Below are positions 8,308-18,129 of a stretch of DNA of 64,000 nucleotides, one piece after another. The notes beneath the pieces are model-generated. The model made no database searches. It saw only the letters and a program-made list of their open reading frames with translations, and had not been told where the DNA came from. Origin of the DNA: Clostridiales bacterium (GTDB lineage: Bacteria; Bacillota; Clostridia; Lachnospirales; Lachnospiraceae); assembly GCA_020859985.1 (NCBI GenBank), contig JAJBVD010000002.1, positions 36,039-100,038 on the forward strand, in the 5' to 3' direction. Position numbers and translations under genes: made by a program. Positions within the stretch are counted from its first letter, which is position 1. Each line of letters begins with the position of its first letter.

Positions 8308-9546
8308 ATGGCGACAGCAACGGAAAAATGGAATATAGAGGACATCCGCAGGGATTTTCCCCTGCTTCAAAACACAGATTACGCGTATCTGGACAATGCA
8401 GCGACCTCACAGAAGCCTGTGCAGGTGCTGGATGCGGTTCGCGACTTCTATGAAAAGAGGAATGCGAATCCGTTTCGCGGTCTGTATCCTTTGAGCGAGG
8501 AGGCGACGGAAGCCTACGAGGATGCGCGTAAAACAGTGAAAGACTTTATTCACGCAGCAAGTACGGAGGAGATTATCTTCACACGGAACGCTTCGGAAAG
8601 CCTGAATCTGGTCGCTTACAGTCTGGGCAGTATTTTGTTTCAGCCGGGAGACGAGATTGTGGTGAGCATCGCGGAGCACCATAGCAACATGCTTCCGTGG
8701 CGGCAGGCGGCGGAGCGCGCGGGCGCGAAGATTGTCTATCTGGAATGCGCGGACGACGGAACCTTTACAGAGGAAATGCTCTGCTCTGTGCTGACCGAGC
8801 GCACACGGTTGGTCGCGATCACGCAGGTTTCTAATGTCTTCGGCCGTGAAAATGATATCCGGCGGTTTGCCGAAGTCTGTCATGAGCGGGGGATTGTGAT
8901 CGTAGCGGACGGCGCGCAGAGCGTACCGCATATGACGGTTGACGTACAGGCGCTGGATGTTGATTTCCTTGCGTTTTCGGGTCACAAGATGCTCGCTCCC
9001 GACGGGATTGGCGTTTTATACGCGAAAAAGAAATGGCTGAAAAAAATGCCGCCGTTTTTAAGCGGCGGAGAGATGATCGAGTCCGTTACCCGCGATAAGG
9101 TGATTTATGCGGAGCTCCCGCACAAGTTTGAGGCCGGCACGGTAAACGCGGGCGGAGCTGTGGGACTGGCCGAGGCTATCCGCTACATGCAGCATCTTGG
9201 ATTTGACTGGATCGAAGAGCGGGAGCAGGCGCTGACCGCATTTGCTTATGAGCGCATGAAAGAGATTCCTGGCGTGCACATCATTGGCAGTGAGAACCCT
9301 GCGGAACACCACGGGATCCTCACATTCACGGTAGACGGCGTTCATCCGCACGATATTTCCGAAATCCTGAGCGCTTCGAAGATCGCGGTACGCGCCGGAC
9401 ATCACTGTGCACAGCCGCTGATGCAGCAGCTGAAGGTCGGCTCCACGACCAGAGCCAGCCTGATGTTTTACAATACGGAAGAAGAAATCCTGCGCTTCAC
9501 GGAAGCACTGGGACAGGTAAGGAGGGTCATGGGATATGGAGAATAG
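8308..9546 (+). CDS. sufS: Cysteine desulfurase SufS
   Basis: PLP enzyme that removes sulfur from cysteine to form alanine and an enzyme persulfide, the sulfur source for SUF. It has 412 residues. The PLP lysine is Lys227 in FSGHKMLAPDG and the group II catalytic cysteine is Cys367 in RAGHHCAQPLM. The N-terminus FPLLQNTDYAYLDNAATSQKP is family-typical. It ends inside the start of sufU (11-bp overlap), which suggests translational coupling with its sulfur acceptor. Confidence 0.96.
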   Translation: MATATEKWNIEDIRRDFPLLQNTDYAYLDNAATSQKPVQVLDAVRDFYEKRNANPFRGLYPLSEEATEAYEDARKTVKDFIHAASTEEIIFTRNASESLNLVAYSLGSILFQPGDEIVVSIAEHHSNMLPWRQAAERAGAKIVYLECADDGTFTEEMLCSVLTERTRLVAITQVSNVFGRENDIRRFAEVCHERGIVIVADGAQSVPHMTVDVQALDVDFLAFSGHKMLAPDGIGVLYAKKKWLKKMPPFLSGGEMIESVTRDKVIYAELPHKFEAGTVNAGGAVGLAEAIRYMQHLGFDWIEEREQALTAFAYERMKEIPGVHIIGSENPAEHHGILTFTVDGVHPHDISEILSASKIAVRAGHHCAQPLMQQLKVGSTTRASLMFYNTEEEILRFTEALGQVRRVMGYGE

Positions 9547-9958
9547 GACCTTTTACAACGAGATTTTGATCGATCACAATCAGCATCCGGGTCATAAGCA
9601 TGAGCTGGAAGGTGCTAATCTGGTGCTGGAAGGCGTCAATCCGAGCTGCGGAGACGACATTTTCCTGCATCTGAAGGTGGAAGACGGAAAGATCGTGGAT
9701 GGCTCGTTTGTCGGCGATGGCTGCGCCATCTCCCAGGCTTCCGCAGATATGATGCTCGATCTGATCATCGGGAAATCCACCGAGGAGGCGAAACGCCTCG
9801 CAGACATGTTCAAACGGATGATCCACGGAGAGATCAGCGAGGAAGAACTGGACGAGCTGGAGGAAGCCGGAGCTCTGCAGGATATCGCCCATATGCCTGC
9901 GCGCGTGAAATGCGCCATGCTTGGCTGGCGGACGATGAACGAGATGCTGGAGGAATAA
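9536..9958 (+). CDS. sufU: Zinc-dependent sulfurtransferase SufU
   Basis: Accepts sulfur from SufS and delivers it to SufBCD in Gram-positive bacteria. The 140-residue IscU-like fold keeps the four positions expected to bind zinc: Cys38 and Asp40 in NPSCGDD, Cys63 in DGCAIS and Cys126 in RVKCAML. The middle insertion that separates SufU from IscU is present. Last gene of the operon, followed by a strong terminator. Confidence 0.95.
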   Translation: MENRTFYNEILIDHNQHPGHKHELEGANLVLEGVNPSCGDDIFLHLKVEDGKIVDGSFVGDGCAISQASADMMLDLIIGKSTEEAKRLADMFKRMIHGEISEEELDELEEAGALQDIAHMPARVKCAMLGWRTMNEMLEE

Positions 9959-9986
9959 ATTGGAACTCCATTGTTCCTGATATATG

Positions 9987-10016
9987 AAAATGCGCGGCAC
10001 ACAGGCTGCGCATTTT
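9987..10016. terminator. Bidirectional terminator between sufU and a LysR gene
   Basis: A perfect 9-bp stem AAAATGCGC/GCGCATTTT with a 12-nt loop gives A/T runs on both sides, so it can end both convergent transcripts. Confidence 0.8.
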
Positions 10017-10040
10017 GCATTCTGGCGATAGATAGAAGAT

Positions 10041-10946
10041 TCAGAGCACATATTTTCTATATTCTTTCAGCAGCTCCAGATACTGTTCACCGAGCAGACT
10101 TAAGGGCATGCCTTTCCGCTTGATGTAGCCGATGTTCATTGTGTCTTCGGTATCAAGCGGAATCGCTATGTACTGCTCACCGTTCAGCTTTTCACAGATG
10201 ATGCCGGAGCAGAGTGTGTAGCCGTTCAGACCGACCATCAGGTTCAGCATGGTCGCACGGTCGTCCGCCTTGATGATCTGATTGTACTCACTGGTGCTTA
10301 AGACCTCCTCAGCAAAATAAAAGGAATTTTTTTCGCCCTGTTCAAAGGACAGGCAGGGGTAGGGCTTCAATTCTTCAAATGAAATCCGCTCTTTTTGGGC
10401 CAGCGGATGCGACTGGCTTAAGTAGACAGAGATGCCGCATTGAAACAAAAAAGAATACTCGACTTCATTTTCCTGGAAAATCTTCCGCAGGGCTTTCTCA
10501 TTGAAATCATTCAAATACAGTACGCCAATCTCGCTGCGGTAATTGCGCACGTTCTCGATCACTTCTCCGGTCTTGGTCTCATGAATCGCGAATTCGTATT
10601 CATCCATGCCGAATTTTTTCGCCAGTTCAATAAATGCTTCCACTGCAAAGGAATAGTGCTGGGTGGAAACACTGAACGTCTTTTTCATTTCTTTCCCGGC
10701 GTAACGCTCCTCAATCATACGCTGCAGCTCGGACATCTGTCTGGCATAGCGCAGGAACTCGGTACCCTCCGGCGTGACCATAATTCCCCGGTTGGAACGG
10801 ATGAACAGCTCGATATGAAGCTCGTCCTCCAGATCACGGATCGCAGCTGAGAGTGCCGGCTGTGAGACATAGAGTGCGGCTGCTGCCTTGTTCATGGATT
10901 TCATATCTGCAATTGTAACTGCGTAGAGAAGCTGCGTAAGCGTCAT
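10041..10946 (-). CDS. LysR-family transcriptional regulator
   Basis: One-component DNA-binding regulator. The N-terminal winged helix (about residues 1-60) reads MTLTQLLYAVTIADMKSMNK, then SQPALSAAIRDLEDELHIELF and the wing RSNRGIMVTPEG. A type 2 periplasmic-binding effector domain fills the remainder of 301 residues. I use the ATG at 10946, preceded by AGTGAGG; a GTG five codons upstream is possible. It neighbours the sugar lipoprotein gene in the same direction and converges on suf, but neither position identifies its target or effector. Confidence 0.88.
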   Translation of the reverse strand: MTLTQLLYAVTIADMKSMNKAAAALYVSQPALSAAIRDLEDELHIELFIRSNRGIMVTPEGTEFLRYARQMSELQRMIEERYAGKEMKKTFSVSTQHYSFAVEAFIELAKKFGMDEYEFAIHETKTGEVIENVRNYRSEIGVLYLNDFNEKALRKIFQENEVEYSFLFQCGISVYLSQSHPLAQKERISFEELKPYPCLSFEQGEKNSFYFAEEVLSTSEYNQIIKADDRATMLNLMVGLNGYTLCSGIICEKLNGEQYIAIPLDTEDTMNIGYIKRKGMPLSLLGEQYLELLKEYRKYVL

Positions 10947-11006
10947 ATCCTGTGGCCTCACTTTCTGAAAGGATTATCGTACTTTTTTTAGGCGTTTGGC
11001 AGATTA

Positions 11007-12086
11007 CTATTCCGTTTCCGTCTCTTCACGGATATTCAGGTACACATCGTCTTTTGAATGGTATCCTCCGGCGATGATGACCTCGTCAATGTTTTCCGCT
11101 GTCACGGCCACCGGATCCAGCTTGTAGTAAGGCACTTCATAAGAGCCGGACGTAACAGTCTCCGTGACCGGGTAAGTGCAGTCAGCGGAGGTGATGTCCT
11201 CGCCGCGGGCGAGCGCGACAGCCAGGGCTGCGGCGACCATGGCCTGATCCTCCACGGATTTGTAGACGGTCATTTCCTGTGTACCTTCGACGATCCGCTG
11301 GCAGGCGGAAAGCTCGGCGTCCTGCCCGACGACTGTGACCTGTCCGGCGAGCTGATTTTCAGAAAGCGCCTTGATGGCCTGGCTTGCGAGGTCGTCATTG
11401 CCGCACATGACAGCAACAATGTCGCGCGAGACTTCCAGACCTTCGTTTACGTAGTCAAATGCCAGCTCCGCGAGCCAGTTGTCACAGTAAGCAGAGTAGA
11501 CGATCTCAAGACCGCTGCCTTTTAAGGTTGAGGTAAAGCCGTCCTCGACATCAGTGACATTCAGATCAGTCGGAGAGCCGTAGATGGCGAAGATTTCTCC
11601 GCCGTCCGGGCAGGCATTGATCAGCGCTTTCGCCATCAGTACACCAACCTCAAAGTTGTCAAAGGAGATGTACAGATCGGCATCCACATCGGGGATCAGC
11701 CGGTCATAGCAGATGACCCGGATGCCGCTGTCAATGGCTTCGTTTACGACGTCCTTTAAGGCATCGCCGTCGACGGCGATAATGACGATCACATCCATTT
11801 TCTTCTGGATAAAATATTCCACCTGTGAGATCTGCTCCTCGCTGTCGCCGCCTGCCACCTGCACATTTACATCTGCACCAAGGCTCTGCGCTGTGGAGAC
11901 AAACATATCGCGGTCTCGCAGCCATCGCTCGATCACGAAGGAGTCAAAGCTTAATCCAATCTGCAGACGTTCTTCGGTTTCTGCCTGTTCCGTTTCTGCG
12001 ATGGGGTCCTGTTCGGAGCAGCCGCTTAAGGAGAGCAGCAGTGTACTCAGCAGGAGAAGCAGGGCAAAATTGCGTAGTCGTCTCAT
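11007..12086 (-). CDS. Sugar-binding lipoprotein of the ChvE/XylF type
   Basis: Predicted surface-anchored monosaccharide-binding protein. A signal peptide with lipobox LSGC follows MRRLRNFALLLLLSTLLLS; the mature part has the type 1 periplasmic-binding fold (IGLSFDSFVIERWLRDRD, VIIAVDGDALKDVVNEA, VICYDRLIPDVDADLYISFD, TVVGQDAELSACQRIVEGTQ). It closely parallels the ChvE-like protein at 16825. I chose the ATG at 12086 because it places the signal peptide at the N-terminus. An in-frame ATG at 12203 has a better AGAGGTG site and would add 39 residues. It is the last gene of the minus-strand sensor operon, about 210 bp after the response regulator. Confidence 0.85.
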   Translation of the reverse strand: MRRLRNFALLLLLSTLLLSLSGCSEQDPIAETEQAETEERLQIGLSFDSFVIERWLRDRDMFVSTAQSLGADVNVQVAGGDSEEQISQVEYFIQKKMDVIVIIAVDGDALKDVVNEAIDSGIRVICYDRLIPDVDADLYISFDNFEVGVLMAKALINACPDGGEIFAIYGSPTDLNVTDVEDGFTSTLKGSGLEIVYSAYCDNWLAELAFDYVNEGLEVSRDIVAVMCGNDDLASQAIKALSENQLAGQVTVVGQDAELSACQRIVEGTQEMTVYKSVEDQAMVAAALAVALARGEDITSADCTYPVTETVTSGSYEVPYYKLDPVAVTAENIDEVIIAGGYHSKDDVYLNIREETETE

Positions 12087-12294
12087 ATTTATTTTCGGCT
12101 CTCTGGAGTATGCGTTGGCCGTTTTCCTTCCGAATATTATTTTGCATTTAGGAACATAAAATCTTATACTGCCTAAGCCTGCATCAACAGGATTCCTGTA
12201 CATTGTCGACACCTCTTTATTCATATCTTTGCATATCACCGCAGATAATCTGGTATTCTGTAAATCACTGCAGCGATAATCCTCAGCATTATGC

Positions 12295-13890
12295 TTATCC
12301 CTGCAGGCTCATCCGATATTCACGCGGCGTCATATCAGTCTGTTTTTTGAAAAGCCGGCTGAAATAATTCGGATCGGAATAGCCGCACATCGAACTGATC
12401 ATTTTGATGCTTAAGTCCGGATTCTGAAGCAGTTCTTTTGCTTTTTCCACACGCACGCGCGTCAGATATTCGATAAAGTTTTCTCCTGACTCCTCTTTGA
12501 ACACCTTGCTGAAATAGTAAGGGCTGATGTTGACTGCGCGGGAAACGTCGTCAAGGGAAATATCGTGGCTGTAATTTTCCCGTATGTAATTCTGCGCCTT
12601 TTTGACGACTGAATTAGACTGGGATTCGCGGTAGTCGTGGATGGTGTCGCAGGCGGCTGCCATTTTTTCCGCGAACCAGCGCCACAGCGATTCATAATCG
12701 TTAAACGAGACGGCGGTAGCCAGATATTCTTTCCGGTCGCTGAAATTATAGTTGACCGTACCGGATTCAAAGGCGATTTTTTCCGCCTGTATGATGTATT
12801 CCAGTACCTTCAGGCAGATATTGCCGCGGTCGTCCGGATAATGCTGCACCATCCAGTCGAAAAACAGATTCAGTTCGGCAAGCATTGCGGCGGTATTGCC
12901 GGATTCCAGAAAACGAAAAAGACGCCGCTCTGTTTCTTCCGGGAATTCCTGCTCGTAGACACCGCCGGACTGCAGGTCGTCAATGTGGATGACATGGCTT
13001 TTGCTGTTATTCAAAGAGCGCAGTGCCTCACGGTAGGAGAGCTGGATATCCTCCATTTTATGTACGCGGCCGATCCCGATGCGGAATCTGGCGTTCAGCT
13101 GTTCCTCCAATTGAGAAGCTAGCTGCCTTGCGTTTTCCACGATGCGAATGCGGTCCTCATAGGAAACCTGTTCGTTCTGGTGCGGAATGAGAAGTACGAT
13201 GCGGTTGGACATTACCGGGCCGACCAGACAGTTCAGGGAGTCCTTGACCAGAGTGCGGAATTCCGGATAGAAATCCTGCGCCTGCACACTCATCCGTACC
13301 GGACTGACCAGCTTGCCGTTATCGTATTCAGTGCCGAACTGGGCGATCAGAATGGAACCATAGCTTTCGCTGATGTCCAGCAACTGCAGATAGTAACCGA
13401 CGTCCTGCATTTCTGTCTGAAAAAGCAGATTGGTAATGATGCTCTGCTCGACGACCGGAACAATGATCTCCAGCTTTTCCTGAATCTGCAGCTGGGAGCT
13501 TCGAAGCGCCCGGTTGTGATCCACTTTCTGCATTGCTTCTTCGACCGTAGCCAGAACTGTTTTGCGGGAGATGGGTTTTGTCAGATATTTTTCCACACCA
13601 AGATCAATGGCCTCTTTCGCGTAATCAAATTTGTCGTAGGCAGAAATGATATAAAAGAGGGCGGTACTGTTGGATTTGCGGATTTCTTTCATGGCCTGAA
13701 TGCCGTTGATTCCGGGCATCTGAATATCGAGAAAGACGATATCCGGATGAAAACTCTCCGTTTTTTCAATTACAGCCCGTCCGGTCTTGGCTGTTTCCAG
13801 TTCGCAGCAGTCGCTGTATTGTCCGAGAATCATTGTTTTCAGGGATTCCAGCATGAGACCCTCATCATCAGCGATTAAGATTCGATACAT
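12295..13890 (-). CDS. YesN-type response regulator with AraC DNA-binding domain
   Basis: Cytosolic output of the adjacent kinase. The receiver has Asp8/Asp9, phosphoacceptor Asp55 in IVFLDIQMPGINGIQAM and Lys in KYLTKPIS. A long middle region of unknown fold follows. The C-terminal AraC-type double helix-turn-helix starts around residue 435: YIRENYSHDISLDDVSRAV, SPYYFSKVFKEESGENFIEY and MCGYSDPNYFSRLFKKQ. 531 residues is usual for YesN regulators. The likely target is the divergent sugar transporter at 16825, inferred from position. Confidence 0.92.
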   Translation of the reverse strand: MYRILIADDEGLMLESLKTMILGQYSDCCELETAKTGRAVIEKTESFHPDIVFLDIQMPGINGIQAMKEIRKSNSTALFYIISAYDKFDYAKEAIDLGVEKYLTKPISRKTVLATVEEAMQKVDHNRALRSSQLQIQEKLEIIVPVVEQSIITNLLFQTEMQDVGYYLQLLDISESYGSILIAQFGTEYDNGKLVSPVRMSVQAQDFYPEFRTLVKDSLNCLVGPVMSNRIVLLIPHQNEQVSYEDRIRIVENARQLASQLEEQLNARFRIGIGRVHKMEDIQLSYREALRSLNNSKSHVIHIDDLQSGGVYEQEFPEETERRLFRFLESGNTAAMLAELNLFFDWMVQHYPDDRGNICLKVLEYIIQAEKIAFESGTVNYNFSDRKEYLATAVSFNDYESLWRWFAEKMAAACDTIHDYRESQSNSVVKKAQNYIRENYSHDISLDDVSRAVNISPYYFSKVFKEESGENFIEYLTRVRVEKAKELLQNPDLSIKMISSMCGYSDPNYFSRLFKKQTDMTPREYRMSLQG

Positions 13891-14012
13891 TGTATACTCC
13901 TTTCGAAGCCTGCAGCATGATTGCAGTACAGTTGTCAGCAGATGTTATCCTTCATTCTGTTATTATTGTAACGGTTAATTACTAATGTCAAAAAATATGA
14001 GCGGCAAAAAGA

Positions 14013-15509
14013 TCATGTTTCAGGAGACGTTACCGGAAGCGTGAGAGTGACCTCTGTACCATATCCCGGACCGTCGCTTTCAATCCGAAGCAGATCCTTT
14101 TGATTATAATACAGCTCCAGCCGGTGGATGACATTTGACATGGCGACACCGGTTGAGTTGGAGTCTTCCGTCCCGGGAAGAAGATGATCTTCCATAATAT
14201 CACGGATTTTTTCTTTTGTCATTCCGATGCCGTTGTCCTGCACCGTGATTTCCAGAGTTGATTCATTGGCATGCCGCACGGTCAGAGTGATCCGTCCTTC
14301 CGCAAGATTGTCGTGAATGCCATGCTGTACCGCGTTTTCTACAATAGGCTGCAGGATCATGCTGGGTACGCGGATTTCCTCAATATCTGCGTCGACTTTT
14401 TTCTCATAGGTGATATCACCGGCAAAGCGGACATTTAATATGTAAATATAATTGTCGACGGACGCAATCTCCTCGCGCAGGGAAGCGTCGCCGGACATTT
14501 TGCGGACATTGTAGCGGAAAAAGTCGGCCATCCGCTCCAGAAAGACCCCGGTCTTTTCTGCGTCCTCCATTGCCGCGAGCTGCGCGCCGGCATTGAGGGA
14601 ATTAAAGAGAAAATGCGGATTGATCTGTGCCTGCAGGTATTTTAGCTGCGCTTCTTTCAGGTGCGCTTCCATCAGAAGCTCACGCTCCTTGAGCTGTGCC
14701 TCTGTCTCCATGCTGTCCTTTAAGCGGTCAATGTATTCGCGGATGCTGGCAAGCATCTGGTTGAAGCCGCGGGTCACGACGCCTACCTCATCCTCATAGA
14801 CGACAGGAAGCTGCGGGACATCCAGATTGCCTCCGGCCACCTCGTGCGCCGTGGCAGAGAGGACGGTCAGCGGGCGGATCATATTGTGTACGAGGAGCGT
14901 AATGAGCAGCATACAGATGACAAATACCGCCAGCATGATGATCAGGCTTCCCTTTTCAAGGATTTGCATGGAGGAGATCAGCGCCTGATAATTTGTCGAG
15001 TTCTGACTGAACAGGAGATTGTTCAGCCGGTATATGTAAGAGTTGATGTACTCAAACAGCTGTGTTTCCAGCTCATAGGATTCCTTATAGCGCTCGACAT
15101 TGCGTCCGCGTTTTGCCTGCACGGTGACAGATGTCTGGTCCAGATAACTCTCAGACATGTTGCGGATATTTTTTTCCAGCATCAGAATCTCACTGTCCAC
15201 ATTTTCGTTGTTCAGTTCTTCCAGAAGCGTACGGTATTCCTGCTCATAATTGTAATAGTCCTCCAGAGCGGCGCTGCTTTTGGTATTCAGATATTCATAG
15301 ACAGCATTCTGGATCAGTTCCAGCGTGTCGGAGAGCGTATTGACTGCCACATTGCTGGTGAAGACAGAGTCGATTCGCTGAACCGCAGAATTGATCTCAC
15401 TGATCAGGAACAGATTCATGCCCAGCACGATCGCCAGAACAAGGACGATCACAGCATTGATACGGGTCTGGATGGAGGAAAAGAAGGAGAGGGGGCGTCT
15501 CTTTTTCAT
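14013..15509 (-). CDS. YesM/LytS-type sensor histidine kinase
   Basis: Membrane sensor kinase of 498 residues. Transmembrane helices lie near residues 18-38 and 188-208 and bracket a helical extracytoplasmic domain of about 150 residues. HAMP follows (MIRPLTVLSATAHEVAGGNL), then the phosphoacceptor block LQAQINPHFLFNSLNAGAQ with His299, and an ATPase domain with the N box IVENAVQHGIHDN and the G box VQDNGIGMT. It lies 7 bp after the anchored sugar-binding protein gene, which points to a sensing partnership across the membrane. Confidence 0.93.
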   Translation of the reverse strand: MKKRRPLSFFSSIQTRINAVIVLVLAIVLGMNLFLISEINSAVQRIDSVFTSNVAVNTLSDTLELIQNAVYEYLNTKSSAALEDYYNYEQEYRTLLEELNNENVDSEILMLEKNIRNMSESYLDQTSVTVQAKRGRNVERYKESYELETQLFEYINSYIYRLNNLLFSQNSTNYQALISSMQILEKGSLIIMLAVFVICMLLITLLVHNMIRPLTVLSATAHEVAGGNLDVPQLPVVYEDEVGVVTRGFNQMLASIREYIDRLKDSMETEAQLKERELLMEAHLKEAQLKYLQAQINPHFLFNSLNAGAQLAAMEDAEKTGVFLERMADFFRYNVRKMSGDASLREEIASVDNYIYILNVRFAGDITYEKKVDADIEEIRVPSMILQPIVENAVQHGIHDNLAEGRITLTVRHANESTLEITVQDNGIGMTKEKIRDIMEDHLLPGTEDSNSTGVAMSNVIHRLELYYNQKDLLRIESDGPGYGTEVTLTLPVTSPET

Positions 15510-15516
15510 GGTGGCA

Positions 15517-16545
15517 TTATTCCTCCTCTTCTATAGGATCCGCAAGATAGTCTGCAATATTGTCCTGCGTGATCAGACTCAAATCCACGCTGTAATAACT
15601 GCTGGTATGACCGAGCAAGTGGTATTCGTTGAGGGCATCAATGCAGTAAGTGCCGACTTCGGCGGTGTCAACCACCAGTGTGGCAGGGATGATGCCCTTC
15701 TCAATCGCATCCAGAATCTGATCGGAATAATAGAAGCCGATGATGGCGGTGCTGCCGACTTCGTTGTAATCAATCAGTGCCTGATAGGCGCATTCCGTCA
15801 GGACTTCATCCATGCAGATCAGGACATCCGGAAGCGGAGAACGGTTGACGAAAAGCTCACGAATGCCTTCCTCGTAGTCAAAGTCAGTCGAACTTTCTAG
15901 ATAATACAAAGATACGGTGACATCCTGTCTGTCCGCCTTCTCCTGCTCAATGTATTTTGTCAGCTGAGCAGCAGCCAGTGACTGGATCGGATTGACGGAT
16001 TCCGAGTCCAGAAGGATCATGATCTCTCCATCCGCTCCGTTTAGAGCGGACAGGGACAGCTCGGTATAGGTATCAGCCAGCTGATAGCTGTTAAGTCCTA
16101 CATAGCTGATCCGCTCGCTGTCGGAGTCATCTTCAAGTACAGTGACGACCGGAATGCCGTCCCCGAGGGCCTCATCAATCAGCTCCCGCACTTCATCTGT
16201 GCCGTCTGGCTTCAATATAATGCCGTCGACCTTTGACGCAATCAGGATACGCAGATAATCCGCGTTTGTATAGGAACTTCCGGTATCCTGGCTTAACAGC
16301 TCCAGATATGCGTTATTTTCCGCTGCTTCCTGATCTGCACTCTCGTAGATCGCCTGCCAGAGAACGGAATTCTCCGTATCCGGGATCAGCACATAATGCC
16401 GGTCATAGGTCTCGGCATTGGTAGTATCGGGCAGATCAAGCGCGTCAAGGCTGTTGTGAAAGTGTGACCAGATGACGGAGAGCAGCAGGACGCAGAATAT
16501 TAAAATGATCGTTATAATTAAGGAAGATTTTTTCATGAGATTCAT
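15517..16545 (-). CDS. Membrane-anchored sugar-binding protein, likely sensor subunit for the kinase
   Basis: 342 residues: a single N-terminal transmembrane helix (SLIITIILIFCVLLLSVIW) without a lipobox, then a type 1 periplasmic-binding domain (SKVDGIILKPDG, GIPVVTVLEDD, ISYVGLNSYQLAD, DVLICMDEVL, IPATLVVDTAEVGTYCIDAL). It is not followed by transporter genes but by the kinase. The XylFII-LytS-YesN systems of solventogenic clostridia have this layout, in which a sugar-loaded binding protein activates the kinase. That function is inferred. Two ATG codons three residues apart are possible starts; neither has a strong ribosome-binding site. Confidence 0.82.
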   Translation of the reverse strand: MNLMKKSSLIITIILIFCVLLLSVIWSHFHNSLDALDLPDTTNAETYDRHYVLIPDTENSVLWQAIYESADQEAAENNAYLELLSQDTGSSYTNADYLRILIASKVDGIILKPDGTDEVRELIDEALGDGIPVVTVLEDDSDSERISYVGLNSYQLADTYTELSLSALNGADGEIMILLDSESVNPIQSLAAAQLTKYIEQEKADRQDVTVSLYYLESSTDFDYEEGIRELFVNRSPLPDVLICMDEVLTECAYQALIDYNEVGSTAIIGFYYSDQILDAIEKGIIPATLVVDTAEVGTYCIDALNEYHLLGHTSSYYSVDLSLITQDNIADYLADPIEEEE

Positions 16546-16824
16546 TCTATCATAAAACTGTACATTTTCCTATCTGAAAAAAGTAAATTTTTGTGGATTT
16601 TTTAGCAGAAAGACAAAAAAGTCCAGATTTTTTTGAATTGGGGAAATTTCGCTTAAAAGAATTTACAGTTTCAGGACAAGAGATTCTATTTTATGCAATT
16701 TGTACATGTGATACGATGCAGATACCAAAAACGTGGACATTTAGCACATCTTTTTGCGGAAAGATACAGAACCGTTATTTCCGGAAAATGGCTAAACCAC
16801 AGAATATCGAATGGAGGTAGAAAC
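16546..16824. promoter_or_regulatory. Divergent control region between sensor operon and sugar transporter
   Basis: A 279-bp AT-rich gap. TGTACAT occurs at 16559-16565 and 16701-16707. TTTACA at 16662 with TCTATT/TATTTT about 17-19 bp later is a weak promoter candidate toward the transporter. An AraC-type regulator would be expected to bind here, but I cannot define its operator. Confidence 0.35.
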
Positions 16825-17937
16825 ATGAAGTTAAGAAAAATGGCAGTCGCTATGTCAGCAGTTATGGCTCTCGGTGCAATCGCAGTACCGGCAGCGGCAG
16901 AAGAAGCACAGGTTATCGGTATCTCGATGCCGACCCAGTCCCTGGAGCGCTGGAATCGTGACGGCGAGTATCTGAAAGAGCAGTTCGAGAGCGCAGGCTA
17001 TGAAGTAGAGCTGGTTTACTCTGACAACGATTCCTCCCAGCAGGTAAGTGATATCCAGAACCTTCTGGCTGACAACGTAGACATCCTGATCGTTGCGGCT
17101 GTTGATGGCGAGGCTCTGAACACGGCTATGGATGAGGCTGCTGAGCAGGAAGTTCCGGTTATCGCTTATGACCGTCTGATCATGAACGATGCGGTTTCCT
17201 ATTATGTATCCTTTGATAACTACACGGTAGGTCAGCTGCAGGGCGAGTTCATCGTAGAAGCTCTGGATCTGGAGAACGCAGGAGACGCTACCTACAACAT
17301 GGAGATCACCGCTGGTGACCCGGCAGACAACAACGCTACTTATTTCTACAATGGCGCTATGGATGTCCTGAATCCGTACATCGAGGCAGGTACACTGGTA
17401 GTTGTATCCGGCCAGACTGATTTTGATACAGTTGCTACGGATCAGTGGGATACCCAGACTGCTCTGGAGAGAGCACAGAACATCCTTGGTTCTTACTATG
17501 CAGACGGCACACAGCTTGATGTATGGCTTTGCTCCAATGACTCTACAGCTCTTGGCGTAGCACAGGGCATCACTTCTGACTATGCTGGTGACAACACCGT
17601 GATCATCACAGGTCAGGACGGCGACGTAGCGAACCTTGCAAACATCGTTGACGGCATCCAGACCATGACCGTTTACAAGAATGTAAGCAACGAGTCTATC
17701 GTTACTCTGTCACTTGCTGAGGCAATGCTGAACGGCGAGACGATCGACGAGTCTCTGTGCGATACCTTTGAGATCGACTGCGCATATGATACTGAGTCCT
17801 ATGAGACCTCTGAAGGCAATGTTTGCCCGTCCTTCCTGCTTGTACCGAGCGTGATCACCGCTGACAACCTTGAGGAACTGGTAGACACCGGCCTGTATGA
17901 GATGGGCGAGGATGGATATCTGACAGCAGTAGAGTAA
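16825..17937 (+). CDS. chvE: Multiple-monosaccharide ABC transporter substrate-binding protein
   Basis: Extracellular sugar-binding component of the importer encoded downstream. It has 370 residues with a signal peptide ending AVPAAAEEA and no lipobox cysteine, unusual for a Gram-positive binding protein. ChvE-like motifs include VIGISMPTQSLERWNRDGEY, IVAAVDGEALNTAMDEA, VIAYDRLIMNDAVSYYVSFD and ITGQDGDVANLANIVDG. The start follows GGAGGTAGAAAC; the open frame extends upstream without a signal sequence and was trimmed. A GC-rich hairpin after the gene probably raises its expression above that of the ATPase and permease. Confidence 0.93.
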   Translation: MKLRKMAVAMSAVMALGAIAVPAAAEEAQVIGISMPTQSLERWNRDGEYLKEQFESAGYEVELVYSDNDSSQQVSDIQNLLADNVDILIVAAVDGEALNTAMDEAAEQEVPVIAYDRLIMNDAVSYYVSFDNYTVGQLQGEFIVEALDLENAGDATYNMEITAGDPADNNATYFYNGAMDVLNPYIEAGTLVVVSGQTDFDTVATDQWDTQTALERAQNILGSYYADGTQLDVWLCSNDSTALGVAQGITSDYAGDNTVIITGQDGDVANLANIVDGIQTMTVYKNVSNESIVTLSLAEAMLNGETIDESLCDTFEIDCAYDTESYETSEGNVCPSFLLVPSVITADNLEELVDTGLYEMGEDGYLTAVE

Positions 17938-17978
17938 TCTGAATCTGCTAAAAGATCTGATATATGATTTTACCTGAA

Positions 17979-18006
17979 AAAGGGCGGGGCAGCTGTCCCG
18001 CCCTTT
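17979..18006 (+). terminator. Terminator-like hairpin after the sugar-binding protein gene
   Basis: AAAGGGCGGG pairs with CCCGCCCTTT across an 8-nt loop, followed by CTTCT, a short imperfect T-run. It is likely a partial terminator or 3' end stabiliser that lets some transcription continue into mmsA. Confidence 0.65.
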
Positions 18007-18129
18007 CTTCTGATGATAGGATTATTTTTGAGAACGCGAAGTGCGGAGCAATACGCAGATATCATCTGAAAGTTTATATTTTATCATCAGATTTAACAAC
18101 AGGCGGTAAGTTGGAAAGGAGGAAGTCTT